Assembly (NCBI RefSeq): GCF_030122845.1
Contig: NZ_CP126084.1
Coordinates: 1,302,001 to 1,366,000 of the forward strand
Direction of reading: 5' to 3'
Source: Paenibacillus woosongensis
GTDB taxonomy: Bacteria > Bacillota > Bacilli > Paenibacillales > Paenibacillaceae
DNA length: 64,000 nt
Positions 50,632-59,736 of the stretch are shown here, one piece after another. Numbering within the stretch: position 1 is the stretch's first letter; each line of letters opens with the position of its first letter. The position numbers and the translations under genes are program-made. Under the pieces are notes generated by a model. It made no database searches. It was not told where the DNA came from and saw nothing but the letters and a program-made list of their open reading frames with translations.

Positions 50632-51626
50632 GTATGACGGAACAGCGGGAACAGACCACTCCCTTGCTCGTTGCAGATAATATAAAGAAGCATTATAAGC
50701 AGTCGGCCAAGCTTTTCGGTTTGGGCCGATCTGTCGTTAAAGCGGTCGACGGAGTAAGCTTTGAGCTGATGCCGGGCGAGACGCTAAGCCTTGTGGGCGA
50801 AAGCGGCTGCGGGAAATCGACGACAGGGCGCGCGGTGCTGTATTTGGAACGTCCCACGGAAGGGCAAGTGCGCTATAACGGGCAGGATCTGTCCACGCTT
50901 TCGGGGGAACAGCTGCGGAAGCTTCGAAAGGATATGCAAATCGTTTTCCAGGATCCTTATTCCGCGCTCAATGGCCGTATGAAAGTTCGCGACATTTTGA
51001 CAGAGCCCTTTCGGATTCATCAGCTCCATCCGGGACAAGAGGAGCAGCAAGCCAGGCAGCTCCTGGAGATGGTCGGGCTATCCCCGGCTAGCCTGGAGAA
51101 ATACCCCCATGAGTTTTCCGGCGGGCAGCGCCAGCGTATTGTCATCGCAAGAGCTATCGCACTGCGCCCCCAATTTATCGTTTGCGATGAGCCTGTGTCC
51201 GCTCTGGATGTCTCCGTCCAATCGCAAATCGTAAATTTGTTCGGGCAGCTCCAGAAGGAGCTTGATCTGACGTACTTGTTCATATCGCATGATTTGTCCG
51301 TCGTCCGTCATGTGAGCGATCGCGTCGGCGTCATGTACCTGGGGAAAATGGTCGAGCTCGGCCATAAGGCTGCGGTGTTTGACCAGCCGCTGCATCCCTA
51401 TACTCAGGCTTTGATGAGCGCAATTCCGATCCCCAATCCGAAAATCCAGCGGCAGCGGGAGAAGATTACGCTGCGCGGAGAGCTGCCCAGTCCTCTGAAT
51501 CCGCCAACGGGCTGCCGATTTCATACCCGCTGCCCATGGGCTGTGGAGCAGTGCCGTCAGATTGAACCGGAATGGCGGGAAGCGAGACCAGATCACTGGG
51601 TGGCGTGTCATCTGGTTGACGCGTAG
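50628..51626 (+). CDS. ABC transporter ATPase, DppF/OppF type
   Basis: ATG 50628 (332 residues) overlaps the previous stop and follows GAGGGGG; the upstream frame start at 50544 lies within the previous gene. Walker A is GESGCGKS, the signature SGGQRQR, Walker B FIVCDEPVSALD, and the C-terminal Cys motif is TGCRFHTRCPWAVEQC. It pairs with the preceding ATPase to drive the importer. Confidence 0.94.
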   Translation: MSMTEQREQTTPLLVADNIKKHYKQSAKLFGLGRSVVKAVDGVSFELMPGETLSLVGESGCGKSTTGRAVLYLERPTEGQVRYNGQDLSTLSGEQLRKLRKDMQIVFQDPYSALNGRMKVRDILTEPFRIHQLHPGQEEQQARQLLEMVGLSPASLEKYPHEFSGGQRQRIVIARAIALRPQFIVCDEPVSALDVSVQSQIVNLFGQLQKELDLTYLFISHDLSVVRHVSDRVGVMYLGKMVELGHKAAVFDQPLHPYTQALMSAIPIPNPKIQRQREKITLRGELPSPLNPPTGCRFHTRCPWAVEQCRQIEPEWREARPDHWVACHLVDA

Positions 51627-51687
51627 ACGTGTTGTGATCAACTAGGTTAGCGTCGTGATCATCAAAGATAAAGGAGTTGCATACGAC

Positions 51688-53643
51688 ATGCTGCAATCAA
51701 CCGATCTAGGTCGGATTACACTGCTTGGAGCGCCGGATGTGCATCCCGGGCAACGGGAAAAGCTGGTACTGGCGAAGGGAAAAATGGACATCGGACGGGA
51801 CGCTTACTCCAGTCAGTTGGTCCTTTTTAATACAGCCACACGCACGGAATCAGCCCTGTTCGCAGCACCGCCGGACGGCCAAGGGTCTGCGGATGCCAGT
51901 CCGCGATGGTCGCCGGAAGGGGAACTGCTGGCCTTTATGCGGACGGGTGGCGGAAACGATGGGCTGTGGCTGTACGAGCCATCTACCGGTGCTGCCAGGC
52001 CGCTCGTAACCGAGCGTAAAGTGAAGGATTACGTCTGGGCTCCCGACGGCCGGAGTATTGTCTTTACAAGCCGGGACAACGAAGTGAACGCGACAGCTTA
52101 CAAAATAAAAAGAATGCGGTACAAGCTCGATGGCGAGGGCATGACCAACGGGTATACCCATCTGTTCGAGGTGAATGTGGGGACATCCGAAATTTCGCGG
52201 CTGACTTCCGGAGAGTCGGATTACGGCAATCCTGCTTTTTCGCCGGACGGTTCGGCTTTGTATTTTACAACGGACTTCCCGGACGGCTTCGATCTGGAGA
52301 AGCGCCCTGAAATCCGCAAGTTGGACAGGGCAAGCGGCTCCATCACGGTATTGAAGCATGACGCAAGATCGGTCTCCGCCTTGATTCCGCTTTCCAATGG
52401 ATCCTTGCTCGGTACGGGGAAGAGGGATACGCCGAACAGCGCTGAATTCGACAAATGGTTTTATATACAGCAGGGCGGGGAAGGACGCTGGCTGGAAGGG
52501 AACGTAGATGTGCCGCTAGGCTATCACGTCATCGGGGACAGCAAACGTATGGGTCTTAATGCGGCCGTGCATGCTGCGAATGAGGAATGTATTTTGTTCG
52601 CCGGAACGAATGAAGGCAGACAAACCCTGTACAAGCTGGATACCGCCTCTCTGGAAATCACCGCCCTTCCTCTGGAACTGAACGTCCTGGCCTTCGATGT
52701 GGAGTACGCCACGGCCGGGGAGATCGCCGTCGTACTCGTAGCCGATGCGATGGATCGGCCAGGAGAGCTGTACCGTGCGGTATGGCGTGAGCAAGGCAGT
52801 GAGACGGCGGTCGAGCGATTGACCGCTTACAACGAGGAACTGCGCCAGCAGCTGCCTGCGCTGGACATTCGCGAGCATTCCCATTTGACACCGGATGGGC
52901 TGACTGTTCAGGGCTGGACCATGGATCCGGTCAAAGAGAGCGGAGGCGTCCGACAGGGCACGATTTTAATGATTCACGGCGGGCCTCATTTGGCTTACGG
53001 CCATTCGTTTCATTATGATTTTTGGTACTTAGCTAGCCGCGGTTACCGGATTGCATTCTGCAATCAGCGAGGAAGCTACGGCTATGGCCAGGCATTTTCC
53101 TACGGAATCATTAAGGAGTGGGGAGGCAAGGACGTCCAGGATATACTGGGCTTTCTGGAAAATGCCGTCGCTTCAGGCGATACGGCAGCAGATGAACCGC
53201 TTTATTTGATGGGTGGAAGCTATGGGGGGTACCTCGTCAACTGGATCATCGGCCGCGATCACCGGTTTAAAGCAGCTGTGACAGAACGGTCAATCTGCAA
53301 CATGTACAGCAAAATTGGCAACAGTGATCTCGGCTTTCAGATCAATTTATATGAGCTGGGCGGTCAGTCCGATCTTTGGAATGATGAGGATTTCATCATG
53401 GAACGCTCGCCGATCCGCTATGCCCAGGAGGTATCCACACCCCTTCTGATCATTCATGCGGAGAAGGATCACCGGGTTCCTATCGAGCAGGCGGAACAAT
53501 GGTTCCAGGCATTGAAGCGATTGGGCAAGGAAGTGGAATTTATGCTGTTTCCGGGTGCCTCGCATGCGCTGGCTTCCATAGGCAGGCCACAGCAGCGCGT
53601 AGCGCGGCTTGAGGCATTGGCCGATTGGTTTGCAGTTCATTAA
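51688..53643 (+). CDS. S9-family serine peptidase (acylaminoacyl/prolyl oligopeptidase type)
   Basis: The start was set at ATG 51688 after AAAGGAG, giving 651 residues. An N-terminal beta propeller (to about 380; units such as SPRWSPEGELLAFMR and NPAFSPDGSALYFTTDF) gates an alpha/beta hydrolase domain. There the catalytic Ser is in GGSYGGYL, the Asp in HAEKDHRVP and the His in GASHALAS. It has no export signal. It would trim peptides of limited size after uptake, consistent with a peptide importer in the same operon. Confidence 0.93.
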   Translation: MLQSTDLGRITLLGAPDVHPGQREKLVLAKGKMDIGRDAYSSQLVLFNTATRTESALFAAPPDGQGSADASPRWSPEGELLAFMRTGGGNDGLWLYEPSTGAARPLVTERKVKDYVWAPDGRSIVFTSRDNEVNATAYKIKRMRYKLDGEGMTNGYTHLFEVNVGTSEISRLTSGESDYGNPAFSPDGSALYFTTDFPDGFDLEKRPEIRKLDRASGSITVLKHDARSVSALIPLSNGSLLGTGKRDTPNSAEFDKWFYIQQGGEGRWLEGNVDVPLGYHVIGDSKRMGLNAAVHAANEECILFAGTNEGRQTLYKLDTASLEITALPLELNVLAFDVEYATAGEIAVVLVADAMDRPGELYRAVWREQGSETAVERLTAYNEELRQQLPALDIREHSHLTPDGLTVQGWTMDPVKESGGVRQGTILMIHGGPHLAYGHSFHYDFWYLASRGYRIAFCNQRGSYGYGQAFSYGIIKEWGGKDVQDILGFLENAVASGDTAADEPLYLMGGSYGGYLVNWIIGRDHRFKAAVTERSICNMYSKIGNSDLGFQINLYELGGQSDLWNDEDFIMERSPIRYAQEVSTPLLIIHAEKDHRVPIEQAEQWFQALKRLGKEVEFMLFPGASHALASIGRPQQRVARLEALADWFAVH

Positions 53644-53665
53644 CTATGCATAAGGAAGGTGCGCC

Positions 53666-54832
53666 TTGAGTAAATTGTTGGAATTTATTAACGGGCAGCG
53701 GGCTGCTTTTCTGAAAGATCTGGAGCAGCTTGTGAACATGGATTCCCCGACCGGAAGCAAAGTGCTGGTAGATCAAGCGATGGAGGTTGTCATCCAGCGG
53801 TTTCAGGAGTTGATCGGAGGGACGGTCGAACGGATTCCGCAGGATAAATTCGGGGACCAGGTCAAGCTGTATTTGAGGAAGGAAACAGGAACAACAGCGG
53901 AAACAGGAGTCGGAGCTGGGCAAATTATGCTGCTGACGCATATCGATACGGTTTGGCCGGAGGGAGAGGTGGCCAGCCGCCCTTTCAGGCAAGAAGGGAA
54001 CCGCCTGTACGGGCCAGGCATTTTCGATATGAAATGCGGTCTGCTGCAGGGGCTGTATGCGATGTATGCCGTTGCGTCACAGTGTAATCCAGCTAAAAAT
54101 ATCGTATTGTTCATCAATACGGATGAGGAAGTCGGCAGCCCGTCCTCCAGGCGATGGATCGAGGAGGAGGCGGCGAAGAGCGACGCCGTATTCGTATTGG
54201 AGCCGGCCCTCGGTTCTGACGGGAAGCTAAAAACCGCGCGCAAGGGAGTGGGCAGATTCACACTGGAAATTGAGGGGGTTTCGGCCCACTCGGGAATCAA
54301 TCACAGCGAAGGGGTGAGCGCCCTGGAGGAACTGGCTCATCAAATATTGTTCCTGCAGGGTTTGACGGATTATGAGAAGGGCTCCACGGTTAATGTCGGA
54401 TTGGCTTCTGGCGGGACGGCCGTCAACGTGGTGAGCGATTATGCACGGGCCCAATTCGAGCTGCGCATTGAGTCCAAAGACGAGGCAGATCGCCTAAATC
54501 AGCTGATTAGCAATATGTCGCCCGTGTTGAACAATGTAAAGCTTCGGGTGCAGGGAGGCATGGTGCGTCCGCCGATGGAACGGGCGATGAGCCGCGATTT
54601 GTTCGCCAGTGCGCAATCGGTCGCCCGCGAGTTGGGCTTCCCTTTGCAGGAGACGGCTACGGGCGGGGCCAGTGACGGCAATTTTACCGCGGCATTGAAT
54701 GTGCCGACGCTAGATGGGCTGGGCGCCGTAGGCCACGGTGCTCATGCGCTTGAGGAATATGTCGAGCTGGATCATATCGCCCTGCGCAGTGCTTTATTAG
54801 CTCATTTGATGATGGAACAGATGAAAGATTAA
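53666..54832 (+). CDS. M20-family metallohydrolase (CPG2/ArgE type)
   Basis: TTG 53666 follows AAGGAAGGT; the product has 388 residues. The zinc site is visible: THIDTVWP (His, Asp), FDMKCG (bridging Asp), TDEEVGS (catalytic Glu and metal Glu), and a C-terminal GHGAHALEEYVEL His. A dimerisation domain is inserted at about 185-295. Such enzymes cleave a terminal amino acid, often Glu or an acylated one, from a peptide or amide. It is the last gene of the operon, followed by a terminator. Confidence 0.92.
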   Translation: MSKLLEFINGQRAAFLKDLEQLVNMDSPTGSKVLVDQAMEVVIQRFQELIGGTVERIPQDKFGDQVKLYLRKETGTTAETGVGAGQIMLLTHIDTVWPEGEVASRPFRQEGNRLYGPGIFDMKCGLLQGLYAMYAVASQCNPAKNIVLFINTDEEVGSPSSRRWIEEEAAKSDAVFVLEPALGSDGKLKTARKGVGRFTLEIEGVSAHSGINHSEGVSALEELAHQILFLQGLTDYEKGSTVNVGLASGGTAVNVVSDYARAQFELRIESKDEADRLNQLISNMSPVLNNVKLRVQGGMVRPPMERAMSRDLFASAQSVARELGFPLQETATGGASDGNFTAALNVPTLDGLGAVGHGAHALEEYVELDHIALRSALLAHLMMEQMKD

Positions 54833-54854
54833 CTCATTACAAACGTTATGTAAT

Positions 54855-54898
54855 AAAAAGCCTATTCCTTGAAAGTGATAATGAGGAATAGGCTTTTT
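54855..54898 (+). terminator. Terminator of the uptake operon
   Basis: AAAAAGCCTATTCCT pairs with AGGAATAGGCTTTTT; it is strong and probably works in both directions. Confidence 0.9.
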
Positions 54899-54916
54899 GT
54901 GTAGGTGCCTAGGAAG

Positions 54917-54985
54917 ATGGAAAGCTGTAAAGGAACAACTACCGATAAAGGAATTGAAGGCCCATATAGAGAATCAAGCTAAAGA
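54917..54985 (+). pseudogene. Copied scrap of the VgrG3 linker
   Basis: This stretch is almost identical to 36181-36249, inside the linker of the toxin-bearing VgrG3, 18 kb upstream. It is in neither a gene nor a repeat family I can see. The rest of the gap 54833-55036 holds only the operon terminator. Confidence 0.85.
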
Positions 54986-55036
54986 GTTATTGTTAAGTAA
55001 TATCTTTCAACTCAACATAGAAGGGAATCAGAGCGC

Positions 55037-55780
55037 TTGAAACTGTTGTATAAGACCTTCAGTCAAGGTCATGAGGTTGCCGTATATGAAGCTGTGGAAC
55101 TGGATGGGGAAAAGGGGACTTTCCGCGTGCTGCAATTTTCGGAAGAGGCGGTACAAGGGGCCATGGATATGGCTAATCCGGAGCGTGTCGTGCTGGAATA
55201 CCCCCGGGCAATCTGTCATCTGATGGAATATAACCAACTCTCATTTGAACGCGTATTTCTGATTGGACATGGGATTGGCACACTCTCTAGACACTTTGCG
55301 AACAAGACGTTTGATGTGGCGGAGTTAAATCAAGCGGTCGTAGATATTAGCCGGGAGTGGTTTGGGTATTCCAAAGATGATGTGAGGGTAGGCGATGGTC
55401 GAGAGCTGTTGGAGAACGAACCAACGCATATCTTTGATTATGTTGTCCTAGATGCATTTTCACCTAAGGGGACGCCTAGCCATCTTCTGTCCAGCGAGTT
55501 CTTTCACATGGCAGCTAGCAAGCTGGAGCACCACGGTTCGCTAATCATGAACCTCATGGGCAGGGGCGAGCAGGATCAGTGGATGAATGCGATTCATAGC
55601 ACGCTTAGTGAAGTGTTTCCTTATACGAAGTGTTTTGCCTTGCCTGTTGAAGGGGACAGGGATCTTCGCAATATTATTATGATCGGCAGCAAACAAAACA
55701 TCCAGTATCAAATTCGGCATATGGCGGGATTTATCGAGTTTGAGGCAGGGCAGGGTTACATTATTTATGACCCTAGTTAA
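55037..55780 (+). CDS. Spermidine-synthase-like methyltransferase-fold protein
   Basis: This 247-residue product has a polyamine-synthase-like Rossmann fold. VFLIGHGIGTLSRHF is the Gly loop, FDVAELNQAVVDISREWF the acid after strand 2, VRVGDGRELL the following loop, and FDYVVLDAFSPKGTPSHL the region of the catalytic Asp. The gatekeeper pattern of true spermidine synthase (DGG) is not seen, so the substrate may differ. TTG 55037 is the likely start, with AAGGGA at some distance. It stands alone. Confidence 0.75.
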   Translation: MKLLYKTFSQGHEVAVYEAVELDGEKGTFRVLQFSEEAVQGAMDMANPERVVLEYPRAICHLMEYNQLSFERVFLIGHGIGTLSRHFANKTFDVAELNQAVVDISREWFGYSKDDVRVGDGRELLENEPTHIFDYVVLDAFSPKGTPSHLLSSEFFHMAASKLEHHGSLIMNLMGRGEQDQWMNAIHSTLSEVFPYTKCFALPVEGDRDLRNIIMIGSKQNIQYQIRHMAGFIEFEAGQGYIIYDPS

Positions 55781-55823
55781 TGAAGCGATTGAGAAATTGA
55801 ATTAATGAAAGGTTGGTATTTAA

Positions 55824-56003
55824 CTAGATAGATATCAGTTGCAACTTATTTGTGAGAAGCTGGGGATTAAAGTAATTATAAATAATCAATTTATAAAAGA
55901 AGATAAAGGGTATTATGAAAATTACATTCAGATACAAGATGATAGGGGAAGTTGGAGCTACTTGAATAGCTTGCAAGAAACATTGATTTCGAAAAGAAGC
56001 TAA
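55824..56003 (+). pseudogene. Short coding scrap before a terminator
   Basis: The frame reads YQLQLICEKLGIKVIINNQF and on to YYENYIQIQDDRGSW and SLQETLISKRS before a stop at 56001-56003. It looks like the end of a protein but lacks a start codon, and a stop lies just before it. It is probably a remnant. The gap 55781-56164 has no other content apart from the terminator. Confidence 0.4.
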
Positions 56004-56004
56004 G

Positions 56005-56032
56005 AGCTGCTGTGAAAAACGGCAGCTTTTTA
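56005..56032 (+). terminator. Terminator after the coding scrap
   Basis: AGCTGC at 56005-56010 pairs with GCAGCT at 56022-56027, followed by TTTTATTTTG. Confidence 0.75.
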
Positions 56033-56164
56033 TTTTGTCTTGAGTAACAGAACAAGCTTCAAAAACCTGGAAGTCATAGAAAAGGATTATGGGGATTATT
56101 GATAATATCCAATTTAATGATAGAATGAAATAAATATTAAAATATCCAAAAGGTGGTGTGTTTA

Positions 56165-56923
56165 GTGATTATTGCCTTGTGGGCTGTACCCAGGTCGGTT
56201 TCGACAGCATTTGAGAGGGTCTTTATTGAAAGAGGGGACTTTAAGATTTTTCATGAGCCTTTTTCGGTAAGCTTTTATTACAGTTCAGAAAGAGGTCATT
56301 CGCGTTATTCAGAAGTTCAGCCACGAGATGAATATAACTATGAATTTATTCTTAATGCAGTCCAAAAGGAATCAAAAGAAAAATCAGTTTTTTTTAAAGA
56401 TATGGCCTATCATTTTTATCCTAAAATGAACAAGCAAAATCTAAGCTGTTTTAAAAATACCTTTATTATTAGAAATCCTGCCCAATCTTTGCCATCCCTT
56501 TATAAGTTGCTCCCTGACTTTGACCTGGAAGAAACGGGATATCGGGAACAGTATGAATTATTTAAATTAGTTACCCAAGGATGCGGGCAGCCTCCAATTG
56601 TAATTGATGCAAATGACCTGTGTGAAAACCCCGATGCTTTAATAGAAGCATATTGCAATAGGTTAGAAATACCTCATATACCTTCCTCAACAAATTGGAC
56701 TCCAAGAGAAATTCCCGAATGGAAAACATGGGAAAGATGGCATTTAGACGCAAAAGAAAGTACGGGCATTAAAAAAATAGAAGCAGATAAAGAGCAGACT
56801 ATAGATGCTCATTTGAAAGGTTTTTATGAAAAGTGTTTTCCTTATTACCGCGAACTACATAAGTATCGTCTGAAGCCCTCATCAAAAGCCGTTTTCAAAG
56901 GTGAATTGGAGGAATCAAAATGA
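56165..56923 (+). CDS. PAPS-dependent sulfotransferase-like protein
   Basis: GTG 56165 was preferred (252 residues) because AAAGGTGG lies upstream at a good distance; GTG 56153 overlaps it. The first strand and phosphosulfate loop read IALWAVPRSVSTAFERVF, followed by a FKIFHEPFS segment. A later FIIRNPAQSLPSLYKL matches the 3'-phosphate-binding RxPxxSxxS motif of sulfotransferases. Its gene overlaps that of an APS kinase, which makes the sulfate donor PAPS, so transfer of sulfate to a small molecule or sugar is likely. The acceptor is unknown. Confidence 0.82.
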   Translation: MIIALWAVPRSVSTAFERVFIERGDFKIFHEPFSVSFYYSSERGHSRYSEVQPRDEYNYEFILNAVQKESKEKSVFFKDMAYHFYPKMNKQNLSCFKNTFIIRNPAQSLPSLYKLLPDFDLEETGYREQYELFKLVTQGCGQPPIVIDANDLCENPDALIEAYCNRLEIPHIPSSTNWTPREIPEWKTWERWHLDAKESTGIKKIEADKEQTIDAHLKGFYEKCFPYYRELHKYRLKPSSKAVFKGELEESK

Positions 56924-57453
56924 AGAATGGATTTGTACTCTGGTTCACTGGATTGAGTGGTGCGGGAAAGACAACGCTTGCAACAAGTACAAAAAAAATT
57001 TTAAAAGACTGCGGTATGAAAGTAGAGATACTAGATGGGGACATATTAAGAGAGAATTTCTCGAAGGATTTGTCATTCAGTAAGGAAGACAGAGATATAA
57101 ATGTTAAGCGTACGGTCTTCATTGCTAACTTGCTTGCTCGTAATGGTGTAGTGGTTCTTGTCTCCCTGATTTCACCTTATAAGGATTCAAGACAAATGGC
57201 AAGAGAACAAATCGAAGACTTTTATGAAATCTACGTGAAATGTCCCTTGGAGATATGTACAGAAAGGGATGTTAAGGGATTGTATAAACAAGTGTTAAAT
57301 GGAGGGATACAAAATTTTACTGGAATAACAGATGTTTATGAGGAACCGGAGTCACCGGACTTAGTATTGGAGACTGATAAATTTAATATCGAGGAATCTA
57401 TTGAATTGTTGCTTGAATTTCTCAAAACTAGAAACATACTTTCAGCGATATAA
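56920..57453 (+). CDS. cysC: Adenylyl-sulfate kinase (APS kinase)
   Basis: This 177-residue protein has Walker A GLSGAGKTT, LDGDILRENF (APS-contacting Asp and Arg), the Ser/Pro segment VSLISPYKDSRQMAR, and LYKQVLNGGIQNFTGITDVYE, the family signature. It phosphorylates APS to PAPS, the donor for the coupled sulfotransferase (ATGA overlap). Since no sulfate-reduction genes are near, the copy probably serves the biosynthesis cluster rather than cysteine formation. Confidence 0.93.
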   Translation: MKNGFVLWFTGLSGAGKTTLATSTKKILKDCGMKVEILDGDILRENFSKDLSFSKEDRDINVKRTVFIANLLARNGVVVLVSLISPYKDSRQMAREQIEDFYEIYVKCPLEICTERDVKGLYKQVLNGGIQNFTGITDVYEEPESPDLVLETDKFNIEESIELLLEFLKTRNILSAI

Positions 57454-57516
57454 CACGATAGAACTATCAAACTATCAACCAAATGCAACTAAATTATTAA
57501 AAAGGAGTTGTGAACT

Positions 57517-58650
57517 TTGGATTTGCTGAAAGATTCTGATGTTGAAAACGTGATTAAGAAAGTGATGAATGAATGTTTGGCATCTCTAAATGATCGGACA
57601 AAACATATTATTAACGATAAGTTTTATGGTGATCATAATCGGATAAAACAATACATTCAAACCGACGGATCGCTTCATTTTAATTCGTATGAGGGTGTTT
57701 TGAAATATACTGAGTCTTCTGGAAACCAACCTTACTCTAAATTGATTGGTATCATTCAAATGATAGAATTGATCAGAGAAATCGTTCCTAGTTTTTTTAA
57801 TAGTATTGGGGTTGATTTTTTGGGAGGATCAGGGCAACTGGTAAAAGTAGTTAACGGTTACTTAGGACAAGAGTGTGAAGGATTCTTAACGGCAGATATA
57901 TCCTTAAAACAATTAATAGAAGGTTTGAGGAAAGGGTGGAGTATGGTCCCATGTAACATCGTGAAACCAGAGTCCTTAAGAAAAGAGGTTCTTGATTGGG
58001 GAATAATTGCATATGGATTTCACCATATTGCACCTGAAAACAGGTTGGACGCGTTAGAAGCTTCCTTCTCTAAGATTAAACGTGGTGGTGTGCTCTTACT
58101 TCACGATGGTTTTATTGGCAGTAGCACAATCGATATCATGTCAAAAATTGTAGACGAGTATAGTGTAGAAAAACATGAATTCCCCTTTCTAAAAATAGAG
58201 GACTTTGAAAGATACCAAAGTTATTTTGTAGAGAACCACGGAGCGAAGGTAGATAAATATAGTATATTCGACCCGATGGTTTTTTTTGGGTGCGATCTCC
58301 CTTCATTGCAAGAGGATTTTTCTACATATATGAAAAACCATTATTATTTGCAACTAAACAACCAAGAAATTTTTAATGCTTTTGAAAAAATTCTTCACGA
58401 ATATTCTCTTAAAGAATTCGACATGAAACAAGCAGTCTATATAAAAAAAGAAGAAGAAAATTTAACCTCATTGAGTGCCGGATTGGTATTTAACAATGGG
58501 AGTGCTCGGAAACCATTTGCAAAGGAGTTATATGCAGGTACTTGCCCCGATGAAATAAAAAACATTTATGACAAAGTAATCGACACTCAGGAATACTGCG
58601 TAATTGTTCCGCGGTTTGCAACCGTTCTTCGTATAACTAAGAACACATAG
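57517..58650 (+). CDS. SAM-dependent methyltransferase-like protein
   Basis: TTG 57517 follows AAAGGAG by 9 bases; the product has 377 residues. The Rossmann part is visible as VDFLGGSGQLVKVV (motif I, Gly-x-Gly-x-Gly-like), FLTADISLKQLIEGL (Asp after strand 2) and WGIIAYGFHHI (post-strand 4), followed by RGGVLLLHDGF. The last 100 residues form an extra domain of unknown use. It may methylate, or merely bind, an intermediate of the cluster. Confidence 0.7.
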   Translation: MDLLKDSDVENVIKKVMNECLASLNDRTKHIINDKFYGDHNRIKQYIQTDGSLHFNSYEGVLKYTESSGNQPYSKLIGIIQMIELIREIVPSFFNSIGVDFLGGSGQLVKVVNGYLGQECEGFLTADISLKQLIEGLRKGWSMVPCNIVKPESLRKEVLDWGIIAYGFHHIAPENRLDALEASFSKIKRGGVLLLHDGFIGSSTIDIMSKIVDEYSVEKHEFPFLKIEDFERYQSYFVENHGAKVDKYSIFDPMVFFGCDLPSLQEDFSTYMKNHYYLQLNNQEIFNAFEKILHEYSLKEFDMKQAVYIKKEEENLTSLSAGLVFNNGSARKPFAKELYAGTCPDEIKNIYDKVIDTQEYCVIVPRFATVLRITKNT

Positions 58651-58663
58651 GAGGGTGAGGTTT

Positions 58664-59722
58664 TTGTTAATAAAAAAAAATATTCAAAATATGGAGCCTT
58701 ACATTTCAGGGTACCAGCCTTTACCGGAAAAAGACATCATTAAACTTAATTCCAATGAAAATCCTTATCCCCCATCTCCTCAAGTAAGAAAGTTTTTTGC
58801 AGAGATGGACTATTCCATGCTGAGATATTATCCGAATTCCTCCAGTCAAGGTTTAAGAGATTCAATAAGTTCTTTGTATGGAATTCCAATGGAAAATATA
58901 TTATGCGGTAATGGTTCAGATGAGATCATATCACTCATTTTCAAGGTGTTTCTTAATATTGGAGATAAAATTGTTACTCCATATCCAACTTATACCCTGT
59001 ATAAGACAGTAGCTGATATCAATCAGGTTCTATGCCAATATATACAGACTGGTAATGATTTTAGGATCAATATCCAAGAGTTCATCGATGAATCCTCAAA
59101 TGCAATATTTATTGCTAATCCAAACGCTCAAACTGGAAGTTTATTACCATTAGAAGACATAGAATACTTGCTTCAAAACTATCGCGGGCTTGTTGTTATT
59201 GATGAAGCCTATATAGATTTTGCAAAAGAAAATAGCACCGCTTTGCCATTAATTCAAAAATACCCAAACTTAATTGTTATTCGAACCTTTTCCAAGGCCT
59301 ATTCCTTATGTGGAGCAAGGGTCGGATACTGTTTTGCCGATTCAAAAATAATTAATGGCCTAGATAAGTGTAAAGAATCTTATAATGTTAATTATATTAG
59401 CCAAGAAATTGCTAAAATAGCACTTGAAGATCAGACTTACTTGGAAAATACCATCAGCGAAGTCATCAGGGCTAGAACATATCTACGAGATCAACTTAAA
59501 TTAATGGAATTCGAAGTGCTACCGTCCCAGGCTAATTTTCTGTTATGTAGACCCTTAAGGGGCGATGCTAAAGAGATTTATGAATATCTTGTTAGGCAAA
59601 AAATATATGTTCGCTATTTTGATAGTGAGCGCTTAAATGATAAGTTAAGAATTTCAATAGGAACAATAACGCAATGCGACACTCTCTTGCATCACCTTCG
59701 AACATTTTATTCCATTAATTGA
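58664..59722 (+). CDS. HisC-like PLP aminotransferase
   Basis: The start is probably TTG 58664, 9 bases after GGAGG, giving 352 residues. The family pattern is clear: IKLNSNENPYPPSP near the start, GNGSDEII, VIDEAYIDF (Asp on the pyridine N), and the PLP Lys in RTFSKAYSLCGARVGY, with a C-terminal RISIG Arg. It resembles histidinol-phosphate aminotransferase. No other his gene is near, so it probably acts on another amino alcohol or keto acid in this cluster. Confidence 0.9.
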   Translation: MLIKKNIQNMEPYISGYQPLPEKDIIKLNSNENPYPPSPQVRKFFAEMDYSMLRYYPNSSSQGLRDSISSLYGIPMENILCGNGSDEIISLIFKVFLNIGDKIVTPYPTYTLYKTVADINQVLCQYIQTGNDFRINIQEFIDESSNAIFIANPNAQTGSLLPLEDIEYLLQNYRGLVVIDEAYIDFAKENSTALPLIQKYPNLIVIRTFSKAYSLCGARVGYCFADSKIINGLDKCKESYNVNYISQEIAKIALEDQTYLENTISEVIRARTYLRDQLKLMEFEVLPSQANFLLCRPLRGDAKEIYEYLVRQKIYVRYFDSERLNDKLRISIGTITQCDTLLHHLRTFYSIN

Positions 59723-59736
59723 GGGGGATTATTACT

